In this document: positions 1-5,625 of the stretch, piece by piece
Layout of the letters: every line of letters starts with the position of its first letter
Position numbering within the stretch: the stretch's first letter is position 1
DNA from: Chloroflexota bacterium
GTDB taxonomy: Bacteria > Chloroflexota > Anaerolineae > Anaerolineales > UBA4823
Assembly: GCA_012798185.1 (NCBI GenBank)
Contig: JAAZNS010000349.1
Location: forward strand, 1-5,753
Reading direction: 5' to 3'
Length of the DNA: 5,753 nucleotides
Position numbers and translations under genes: made by a program
Notes under the pieces: generated by a model
Database searches by the model: none
Told to the model about the DNA's origin: nothing
What the model saw: only the letters and a program-made list of their open reading frames with translations

Positions 1-107
1 TGAAATATCCAATCCTCTCTACTCCTGGATTGGTTATCAATGAAAAACTGGTCTCTGCAGGCCGTATTCCAACTGAAGAACAAATCGAAACCTGGCTCAA
101 AGAGTAA
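1..107 (+). CDS. Thioredoxin-like redox-disulfide protein, C-terminal part (5' end outside window)
   Basis: The window opens inside this gene; the first full codon is at 3 and TAA is at 105-107, leaving 34 residues. The visible end reads ..LSTPGLVINEKLVSAGRIP.. and finishes TWLKE. The STPxLVIN segment is the cis-proline strand typical of the small (about 75-80 aa) thioredoxin-like proteins of the MTH895/TM0996 'redox-active disulfide protein 2' type, and G-R-I/V-P followed by an acidic helix is the usual tail of that family. The catalytic CxxC would lie upstream of the window, so activity cannot be judged. Such proteins are frequently found beside ArsP/DUF318 permeases, as here (85 bp upstream of one), where they are thought to act as a redox partner; that role is inference. 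A full thioredoxin or glutaredoxin is less likely given the tail. Confidence 0.75.
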   Translation, partial: KYPILSTPGLVINEKLVSAGRIPTEEQIETWLKE

Positions 108-115
108 TTTATTTC

Positions 116-141
116 GGGCGGAAGGCCAATTGGCTCCGCCC
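116..141 (+). terminator. GC-rich hairpin after the thioredoxin-like gene (possible weak terminator or attenuator)
   Basis: GGGCGGA (116-122) pairs perfectly with TCCGCCC (135-141). Inside it, GCC (125-127) pairs with GGC (132-134) around an AATT loop, with AG bulged at 123-124. The hairpin starts 8 bp after the stop codon and is followed by ATAATTTTGT, which is T-rich but not an uninterrupted run. It could be a partial terminator that lowers expression of the downstream permease, or an mRNA-stabilising 3' structure. The pairing is seen directly; the function is inferred. Confidence 0.45.
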
Positions 142-150
142 ATAATTTTG

Positions 151-178
151 TCTGAATATTATTCAAACTTCTGAATAT
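151..178. promoter_or_regulatory. Palindrome and direct repeat upstream of the permease (candidate operator)
   Basis: TGAATATTATTCA at 153-165 is a perfect palindrome (6+1+6). TCTGAATAT occurs at 151-159 and again at 170-178, so the half-site is repeated with a 19-bp start-to-start spacing. A TATGAT element at 176-181 resembles a -10 box, but no well-spaced -35 box was found. AT-rich TGAATA/TATTCA dyads are of the kind bound by ArsR/SmtB-family repressors, which suits a locus of this content, but no regulator gene is present in the window to support it. Confidence 0.3.
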
Positions 179-192
179 GATAGGAATGTAAT

Positions 193-1239
193 ATGGATAA
201 TTCGCTTACACACCCTGCCAAACAGAGTCAGCTTCGTATCTTTGCCCTGCTGGCCTTAATCACCACAGCCTGGTTTGCTGCCTATAACCTGATTCAGCCG
301 TTGGCAAATTGGATTTCTTACGGCGTACTGCACCTGACCCAGGGCTCTCACCTGGGGGATGCTGTTGCTTTTTTCTTGTACGATGTTCCCAAGATCCTCC
401 TATTGCTATCCGGGATGATCTTTTTAATTTCGATCCTGCGCACATTTTTCAGTCCAGAACGAACCCGTGCCCTGCTGGGTGGTAAGCGCCAGGGAATTGG
501 CAACGTTCTGGCTTCCCTTCTTGGTATTGTCACCCCATTTTGTTCCTGTTCAGCGGTTCCGTTGTTCATTGGGTTCGTTGAAAGCGGTATTCCATTGGGA
601 GTTACCTTTTCCTTCCTGATTGCAGCGCCAACAATCAACGAAGTGGCAATTGTCATGCTTTTCGGTTTGTTTGGCTGGAAAGTGGCTGGTTTATATATCC
701 TTTCAGGTCTAACCATTGCCATCATTGCCGGAATGCTCATTGGTCGGTTGAAGTTAGAACGTTACGTCGAGGATTTTGTCTGGCAAATGCAATCAGTGGG
801 TGGACTTCAGGAGGAAAAACTTACCTGGACGAATCGGATTGAAAGGGCGTGGGAATCGGTCAAAGAAATAGTCGGTAAAGTTTGGCTGTATGTAATCGTT
901 GGTATTGCAGTCGGCGCAGCAATTCACGGTTATGTGCCTGAAAGCGCCTTGGTTGACATAATGGGTAAACAAGCATGGTGGTCGGTGCCGGCAGCCGTGC
1001 TTTTAGGAGTACCACTCTATTCCAATGCGGCTGGAGTCATCCCAATCGTCAGCGCTTTAATGGAAAAGGGGGCATCCCTCGGTACCGTACTGGCTTTTAT
1101 GATGTCTGTGGTTGGACTGAGTTTACCTGAAACCATCATTCTACGCCGTGTGCTAAAGCCCCAACTTATCGCTGTTTTTGTAGGGACGGTGGCCTTGGCA
1201 ATCATAATCACCGGGTATCTATTCAATTTGGTTATGTAA
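193..1239 (+). CDS. ArsP/DUF318-family permease (COG0701), probable metalloid or organoarsenical efflux
   Basis: A 348-residue polytopic membrane protein with about eight hydrophobic segments, the usual size for the PF03773 (ArsP_1) family. Diagnostic sequence: TPFCSCSAVPLFIGF at 114-128, with the paired cysteines C117 and C119 in the signature PFCSCS, then GIPLGVTFSFLIAAPTINE at 132-150. A related second-half repeat is GVPLYSNAAGVIPI at 272-285, followed by EKGASLGTVLAFMMS and LPETIILRRVLKP (311-323). Residues about 186-225 form a charged cytoplasmic loop. Known members (ArsP) export trivalent organoarsenicals, and others are linked to Cu/Zn or unassigned substrates, so the substrate here is not certain. 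AGGA at 182-185, 7 bp before the ATG, supports the start. It follows a thioredoxin-like gene, a common pairing for this family, and heads a tight cluster: the next gene starts 21 bp after its TAA. Confidence 0.88.
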   Translation: MDNSLTHPAKQSQLRIFALLALITTAWFAAYNLIQPLANWISYGVLHLTQGSHLGDAVAFFLYDVPKILLLLSGMIFLISILRTFFSPERTRALLGGKRQGIGNVLASLLGIVTPFCSCSAVPLFIGFVESGIPLGVTFSFLIAAPTINEVAIVMLFGLFGWKVAGLYILSGLTIAIIAGMLIGRLKLERYVEDFVWQMQSVGGLQEEKLTWTNRIERAWESVKEIVGKVWLYVIVGIAVGAAIHGYVPESALVDIMGKQAWWSVPAAVLLGVPLYSNAAGVIPIVSALMEKGASLGTVLAFMMSVVGLSLPETIILRRVLKPQLIAVFVGTVALAIIITGYLFNLVM

Positions 1240-1260
1240 TAAAAAGGAAAAGAGGAAACG

Positions 1261-1863
1261 ATGGACGACAAAGAAATCCTGGAAAAAGCATTGGAATTCC
1301 ATGGGCATCGCTGTTGGGCAAGCGTTGCAGGAGTGCGAGTTGGCCTGGCAGCCATGGAAAAACTAGGTGCCAAACGATCCGGCGGCACACAGCTTTACGG
1401 CATTGTTGAAATTGGTGAAGAACACGGTGGAATGTGCTTCGGTGATGGCGTCCAGTACACCACTGGTTGCACCTTTGGAAAAGGTAACATCCGGAAAAAT
1501 CCTATCGGAAAACTAGGATTTACCCTGATTGAAAAGGATTCCAACCGTGCTGTACGGGTGGTGTTTACGAGCAGATTACAAAAGCAAATTGCCACATCCA
1601 AATTTATGCAACAGCGAGCTGCCGGCATCTCACCGGATGAGATTCCGTTGGAAGATCAGATGGAACTGGTCGACCTGGTTTGGAATGCACCGGCTGAAGA
1701 GGTGTTAAAGGTTGGTGAAGTATTTGATTATCCTGGGAGATGGATTCCAGAAGTAATGGGCTTCAAACCGTGTGACCGGTGTGGAGAATTGACTGCTCTT
1801 GCCTATCTGCGCGTGGATGGTGCACAGCATGTTTGCATCCCTTGCTCTGGCTACGACCGATAA
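1261..1863 (+). CDS. FmdE-domain protein with C-terminal zinc finger (copy 1)
   Basis: A 200-residue soluble protein of the FmdE family (PF02663), named after a protein of the methanogen molybdenum formylmethanofuran dehydrogenase operon; the biochemical role of bacterial members is not established. The N-terminal metal-site motif is FHGHRCWAS, with H14, H16 and C18. The core is CFGDGVQYTTGCTFGKGNI at 59-77, including C59, D62 and C70. Residues 171-195 form a CxxC...CxxC treble-clef-like finger (C171, C174, C192, C195) with the typical CDRCGE and CIPC ends. The usual HGHxCPG motif is altered to HGHRCWA. The start is fixed by AGAGG at 1251-1255, 5 bp before the ATG. It sits 21 bp after the permease and 11 bp before the TauE-type exporter, implying co-transcription. 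No Fmd/Fwd catalytic subunits are in the window. Confidence 0.9.
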   Translation: MDDKEILEKALEFHGHRCWASVAGVRVGLAAMEKLGAKRSGGTQLYGIVEIGEEHGGMCFGDGVQYTTGCTFGKGNIRKNPIGKLGFTLIEKDSNRAVRVVFTSRLQKQIATSKFMQQRAAGISPDEIPLEDQMELVDLVWNAPAEEVLKVGEVFDYPGRWIPEVMGFKPCDRCGELTALAYLRVDGAQHVCIPCSGYDR

Positions 1864-1874
1864 AGAAGGCTGGA

Positions 1875-2630
1875 ATGTCAATCACCGTCTACATAATAAG
1901 CGCTGCATTGGTTTTCGTTTTCTCCGGCTTACTGGCGATGGCAGGTTTGGGTGCCGCCTTTCTGTTTGTACCGTTGTTTTATTATCTGGGGGTGCCCCTG
2001 GCCGAGGCAACCCCCACTGCCTTGTTGCTGAATGTGGTTAGTCTATTATTAGCGACCATCAATTACTGGCGTGGCAAGCTGATCAATTGGCGGGTGGGGC
2101 TGCCAGTGCTGGTCGCCGCTGTTGTACTTTCCCCGATTGGCGCCAGATTGACAGCATCGGTGAATAAGACTTTACTGCTTGGGATGTTTGCAGCCTTTTT
2201 GGTTTTTGCCGGAGCCATGATGCTCTTCTATAAGGCGAAGACCCGTGAGCAGGCGCTCAGCCGCCCTGTTGAGGTTGCTGCCGGTGCCAGTGTGGGGACA
2301 GTGGCAGGCTTTCTAGGCGGCTTGTTGGGTGTGGGCGGCGGCAACTTCATCTTACCAGTGCTCAACTGGTTGGGGTTGGATGCCAAAGTGGCTGCCGGGA
2401 CAACAGCGCTCGTAGTGGTATTCTCTTCGCTTTCCGGTTTTCTTGGTCATGCCACAATGGGCGGGCTCGATCCGATCTTTGTAGGCGTCATGGCGGTCAT
2501 GGCGGCAGGCGGGTCGATTGTAGGCTCGCAATTGATGAAAACGAAAGTCTCAAGCTCTCAGTTGAAAAAGATCATCGGTGTGTTATTGTTCGTCATAGCC
2601 GCCAAAATGATTTTTGATTTGCTCAAATAA
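1875..2630 (+). CDS. TauE/SafE-family sulfite/anion exporter
   Basis: A 251-residue integral membrane protein with about eight hydrophobic segments, matching the length of TauE/SafE permeases (PF01925), which export sulfite, sulfoacetate or related anions. First half: FSGLLAMAGLGAAFLFVPLF at about 16-35, then GVPLAEATPTALLLNVVSL. Second half: GGLLGVGGGNFILPVLNWLG at 148-167, the glycine-rich repeat of the family, then AAGTTALVVVFSSLSG and a short tail. I chose the ATG at 1875 because GAAGG (1865-1869) lies 5 bp upstream. An in-frame ATG at 1779 would overlap the preceding gene by 85 bp and add a 32-residue Cys/Trp-rich leader that looks like out-of-frame translation of the zinc-finger region. 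It lies between two FmdE genes with gaps of 11 and 15 bp, so its job is probably tied to theirs. The substrate cannot be read from sequence. Confidence 0.88.
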   Translation: MSITVYIISAALVFVFSGLLAMAGLGAAFLFVPLFYYLGVPLAEATPTALLLNVVSLLLATINYWRGKLINWRVGLPVLVAAVVLSPIGARLTASVNKTLLLGMFAAFLVFAGAMMLFYKAKTREQALSRPVEVAAGASVGTVAGFLGGLLGVGGGNFILPVLNWLGLDAKVAAGTTALVVVFSSLSGFLGHATMGGLDPIFVGVMAVMAAGGSIVGSQLMKTKVSSSQLKKIIGVLLFVIAAKMIFDLLK

Positions 2631-2645
2631 AAGGAGATTAAAAAA

Positions 2646-3251
2646 ATGGATCGTAACAATGGGTTATTCAAGGCTGGATTACTCTTACATGGCCATAAAT
2701 GCCCGGCTATGCCGATGGGGCTGCGTGCTGGTATGGCTGCTTTGGAAGCATTGGGAGTGGAACGGGCTTCGGATGGTCAGCTCACCGCACTGGTAGAAAT
2801 CGATAGCGACCATTGTGCCACCTGTTATGCCGATGGCGTGATGATGGCCACCGGCTGCACCTTTGGCAAGGGTAACATTCGCAAACTGGGCTACGGCAAA
2901 TTTGTATTGACTTTGATTGATAACAAGACCGGACGCAGTGTCCGTGTGGCCACCCGTAATGAAGTCATCAAGCGCAACCAAGAATCGGAATTTATCCAGT
3001 TCCGAAAGAAAGGTGTGCCGGCCTCCAAAATTGATGCTGCTTTAATCGACCCTGCTGTTGATTTTATCTTGGCTGAATCTGACGAGAATCTCTTCAAGAT
3101 AGATCCGGTACAGGAGATAAAACTCACTCCAGGACGCTCACATGATTTTAATACCATTATTTGTAGTGAGTGTGGCGAAGTAGCTGTTGAACGCTATGCT
3201 CGAGTGAAGAATGGTAAAGTGGTTTGTATGCCCTGCGCCGAAAAGGCATAG
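2646..3251 (+). CDS. FmdE-domain protein with C-terminal zinc finger (copy 2)
   Basis: A 201-residue paralogue of the protein encoded at 1261-1863, colinear over its whole length. It has LLHGHKCPAMPMG near the N-terminus (H15, H17, C19, P20), closer to the FmdE consensus HGHxCPG than copy 1. The core is CYADGVMMATGCTFGKGNI at 60-78 (C60, D63, C71), with an extra cysteine C57 not found in copy 1. The C-terminal finger has C173, C176, C194 and C197 (CSECGE and CMPC). No signal peptide or membrane segment is seen, so it is presumably cytoplasmic. AAGGAG at 2631-2636, 9 bp before the ATG, is one of the strongest ribosome binding sites in the window. It begins 15 bp after the TauE-type gene and appears to end the transcription unit, since a long inverted repeat follows. 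Function is unknown; metal binding is inferred from the conserved His/Cys residues. Confidence 0.9.
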   Translation: MDRNNGLFKAGLLLHGHKCPAMPMGLRAGMAALEALGVERASDGQLTALVEIDSDHCATCYADGVMMATGCTFGKGNIRKLGYGKFVLTLIDNKTGRSVRVATRNEVIKRNQESEFIQFRKKGVPASKIDAALIDPAVDFILAESDENLFKIDPVQEIKLTPGRSHDFNTIICSECGEVAVERYARVKNGKVVCMPCAEKA

Positions 3252-3264
3252 AGCCATTGCGTGA

Positions 3265-3308
3265 CGATCTGATGACTGGCGCGTTAGGATAAACCAGTCA
3301 CCAGATCG
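3265..3308. terminator. Long inverted repeat between the FmdE and chromate-transporter genes (terminator-like or operator)
   Basis: CGATCTGATGACTGG (3265-3279) and CCAGTCACCAGATCG (3294-3308) pair at 14 of 15 positions, the one mismatch being A3272 against C3301, around a 14-nt loop. A3264/T3309 extends the stem. It begins 13 bp after the FmdE stop codon, which suits a transcript end. However, the downstream sequence TTTACAATAATT is not a proper T-run, so it is not a textbook intrinsic terminator. It also abuts a TACAAT element (3311-3316) that could be the -10 box for the next gene, so a protein-binding site is an alternative. Confidence 0.45.
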
Positions 3309-3350
3309 TTTACAATAATTCAAAATTCATCCCAGTAGCAGATCAACCTT

Positions 3351-4586
3351 ATGAGTATCAATCAAGCGGAAGTCTTACCCCAAGTACAGTCCAAATCTAA
3401 AGTTGCCTTATTTGCAATAACACTCGCCTTTTTCCAGGTGGGATTAACTGCATTTGGTTTTTCAATTGTGCAGAAGATCAAATTGCTGGTCATCCAAAAA
3501 GGTTGGCTTAGCCAGGAAGAAGTGGATGAAGGCATGGCCCTGGTGCAGCTCTACCCTGGCCCAATAATGGTTGACTTTACTGCTTATACAGGCTATAAGC
3601 TGCGCGGTGTCATCGGCGCATTATTGGCGACGCTTGGTTTTATCATGCCCTCATTTGTTTTGATCGTAATCTTATCCGCAGCTTATTTTGCTTCGGGCAG
3701 CCTTCCCTGGGTACAGCCACTCTTTTTAGGGCTGGAAGCATTAATTGTCGGGATTATCCTGAACGTAACTTTTGATTTTGGCAGTCGCTCGCTTAAAGGT
3801 CGAACAGAAGCGCTGATCGCATTGGCTGCCTTTACTGCACTACTCTTCAAGGTGAACGCTGTTTTGATCGTGCTCGGTGCTTTGGCTCTAGGCGCACTCT
3901 TCTTGCGGCCGAAAGGGAATAAAAAGGGTATCCAAGCAACAAACTTGCCGCCTGCCACAAAAGCTTTCTGGAAAACCTGGGTACCGATATTGATGGTTAT
4001 CGTCGTCATTCTAGCAGGAGCTGGTTATTCTTGGTTGTTGAATTCAGACATTGGAAGAATGGGACTCTCTTTCTTCAAAATTGGCTCAGTCGCCTTCGGA
4101 AATGGATCTACCATTTTACCCTTAATCCAAAACGAAGTGCTTGACACTCACCATTGGCTAACTCCCAGCCAATTTGCTGATGGAATTGCACTTGGCCAAA
4201 TTACGCCCGGTCCGTTCCTTATTATGTCAGCTTTTGTGGGTTACAAGATGGGTGGTTTAGGCGCGGCTGCTTTAATGACCTTCGCCATATTTTCACCTTC
4301 CTTTGCTATGACCCTGGTTTTCACAAAAGTTTTTTCGAAGCTAAAAAACCTAAGCTATATAAAAGGCGCTTTAAATGGCGTTTTAGCATCCTTTGTCGGT
4401 CTTTTAGCAGTAGTGGTGATGCAGCTTGGGAAAACCGGTATTACCGGGCCTGCCTCTCTGGCACTCGCGGGGACTGCATTTATCGGAGTCCATTACCTGA
4501 AACTGGATATCCTGTGGGTGTTCTTGGGCGGGTTGATGATCTGGGGAGGTATGCTGGCATTGGGTATTTCGACAATGATTTTCTGA
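3351..4586 (+). CDS. chrA: Chromate transporter, two-domain CHR family (ChrA-like)
   Basis: A 411-residue membrane protein made of two homologous CHR domains (PF02417), the long form of the family that exports chromate, probably by ion-coupled antiport. Domain 1: FFQVGLTAFGFS (28-39), KGWLSQEEVDEGMALVQLYPGP (50-71), then YTGYKLRG and a long hydrophobic stretch. Domain 2: FFKIGSVAFGNGS (241-253), HHWLTPSQFADGIALGQITPGP (268-288), then FVGYKMGG. Both PGP motifs are intact. The glycine pair usual after AF is FGF in domain 1 and FGNG in domain 2. Residues 187-208 form the basic linker. The ATG at 3351 lacks an obvious Shine-Dalgarno sequence; it is the first in-frame start before the conserved region. 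The gene stands alone, 99 bp after FmdE copy 2 and 83 bp before arsC. Transport of another oxyanion such as sulfate is possible, so the symbol reflects family, not proven substrate. Confidence 0.87.
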   Translation: MSINQAEVLPQVQSKSKVALFAITLAFFQVGLTAFGFSIVQKIKLLVIQKGWLSQEEVDEGMALVQLYPGPIMVDFTAYTGYKLRGVIGALLATLGFIMPSFVLIVILSAAYFASGSLPWVQPLFLGLEALIVGIILNVTFDFGSRSLKGRTEALIALAAFTALLFKVNAVLIVLGALALGALFLRPKGNKKGIQATNLPPATKAFWKTWVPILMVIVVILAGAGYSWLLNSDIGRMGLSFFKIGSVAFGNGSTILPLIQNEVLDTHHWLTPSQFADGIALGQITPGPFLIMSAFVGYKMGGLGAAALMTFAIFSPSFAMTLVFTKVFSKLKNLSYIKGALNGVLASFVGLLAVVVMQLGKTGITGPASLALAGTAFIGVHYLKLDILWVFLGGLMIWGGMLALGISTMIF

Positions 4587-4669
4587 TTCATTTTTTACAT
4601 ATAGAATCAATTATCAGTGGCTAAAGATTTTTACGAGACTATTACCGTCAGTCAATTGATGGAGGAGAA

Positions 4670-5092
4670 ATGGTGCAACAAAAAGTTTTATTTCTGTGTA
4701 CAGGGAATTCTTGCCGTTCTCAAATGGCTGAGGCGATTGTAAATGCGAAGTTGGGTGATACATGGCAGGCATTCAGCGCTGGCACCCAGCCTACCGGTTA
4801 TGTTCATCCCAAAGCGCTTCAAGTACTTCGTGAAATTGGGATCGAACACCATGGCACATCAAAAACCATTGATCAATTTCGGAATTTTGATTTTGATTTA
4901 GTTGTAACTGTCTGTGACGACGCAGCCGAGAATTGCCCTGTTTGGTTGGGAAAAGGAAGACGAGTTCATTTGGGTTTTCCAGATCCAGCTATAGTGCAAG
5001 GAACCGATAAGGAAGTTGATGCCGTCTTCCGTGATATCCGGGACGACATGATAAATAAGATTCTAGCCCGATTATCTGATGATGAGATCTAA
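4670..5092 (+). CDS. arsC: Arsenate reductase, thioredoxin-coupled (LMW-PTPase fold)
   Basis: A 140-residue cytoplasmic enzyme that reduces arsenate to arsenite. It has the low-molecular-weight phosphatase P-loop C10-TGNSCRS-17 near the N-terminus, including C15 and R16. The redox pair C82 and C89 lies in VCDDAAENCP, and D105-P106 in GFPDPA. These positions coincide with Cys10, Cys82, Cys89 and Asp105 of the plasmid pI258-type ArsC, so every catalytic residue is present, and the length fits the family (about 130-140). This marks it as the thioredoxin-dependent type, not the glutaredoxin-dependent E. coli R773 type. GGAGGAG at 4661-4667 lies just upstream of the ATG; the spacing is short, and a GTG one codon later (4673) is a possible alternative start with little effect on the protein. 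No ArsB or Acr3 gene accompanies it in the window. Confidence 0.95.
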   Translation: MVQQKVLFLCTGNSCRSQMAEAIVNAKLGDTWQAFSAGTQPTGYVHPKALQVLREIGIEHHGTSKTIDQFRNFDFDLVVTVCDDAAENCPVWLGKGRRVHLGFPDPAIVQGTDKEVDAVFRDIRDDMINKILARLSDDEI

Positions 5093-5591
5093 AAATCCAG
5101 CAACAACCTAAACCACAAAAGATTAAGTCAAGACAAACACGATCCTGTTTTAGAATGGTTAATTTATCGCATCTTTTTGATGATACCTCTTCGAGACAAT
5201 CAGACGATTCTGCTGTTTGAAAATTGGATAATTGGAGAGCGTTATTAGTGACGACTGATTTCTTCACCCCGGTGGTGGATGACTGTATGACTACTGAGAA
5301 ATTGCTGCGGCCAATAGTTTTTCAGATATTTATAACATGTAGGAGAACCCATTATGGCTTTGAACATCCTTGCCCTGCCTCTCTAACTTCCAGCAGCGGT
5401 CGCGTCTGAATATTGCATGGCGGCGCAGAATAAGCTAAAGATGCTATGGTAGTGATTGCTAGGGTTACACATTGCAGGATAAATACAATTGTTCCTTAGT
5501 AAAGGACGTCCTCAAGTGATAGATGGTGTCTTTCTTGTGCCAATACATAATTTCTTTTTTAACTTGTGCACGCCATTTTCCTTTCCCCCCC
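5093..5591. other. Gene-poor stretch after arsC with small ORFs but no recognised gene
   Basis: About 500 bp, visibly more AT-rich than the genes. There is no clear terminator right after arsC; the best local hairpin is weak (TATC-g-CATC at 5165-5173 with GATGATA at 5179-5185) and lacks a T-run. Two small reading frames stand out. One at 5287-5409 (40 codons) starts MTTEKLLRPI. The other starts at 5354 with AGGAG 8 bp upstream, encodes only MALNILALPL before a TAA, and stays open for 21 codons beyond that stop, to 5452. Neither is convincing as an intact gene; both may be debris. GGACGTCC at 5504-5511 is a palindrome, CTTGTGC is repeated at 5534-5540 and 5563-5569, and a run of seven C lies at 5585-5591. 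Confidence 0.6.
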
Positions 5592-5619
5592 TTGGATAAA
5601 ACTTTTCCTATCCTATAAT
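5592..5619 (+). promoter_or_regulatory. Candidate sigma-70-type promoter
   Basis: TATAAT at 5614-5619 is a perfect -10 consensus. TTGGAT at 5592-5597, 16 bp upstream, keeps the TTG of the -35 consensus but is otherwise weak. Transcription would begin near 5626-5628 and run towards the strong terminator at 5651-5699. AT-rich DNA often contains chance -10 matches, so the support comes mainly from the nearby terminator. Confidence 0.42.
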
Positions 5620-5625
5620 AAAAAA

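Noticed and set aside
1779..1874. N-terminal extension of the TauE-type exporter from an upstream in-frame ATG.
   Set aside because: It overlaps the FmdE copy 1 zinc-finger coding region by 85 bp, has no family-like sequence, and the ATG at 1875 has its own ribosome binding site and conserved start.
4584..4609. TGATTC...GAATCA inverted repeat overlapping the chrA stop codon.
   Set aside because: A 6-bp AT-rich stem with a 14-nt loop is expected by chance and has no terminator features.
4989..5267. A 92-codon - strand reading frame across the end of arsC.
   Set aside because: It overlaps a certain gene for over 100 bp, the product resembles no family, and its composition fits a shadow frame.
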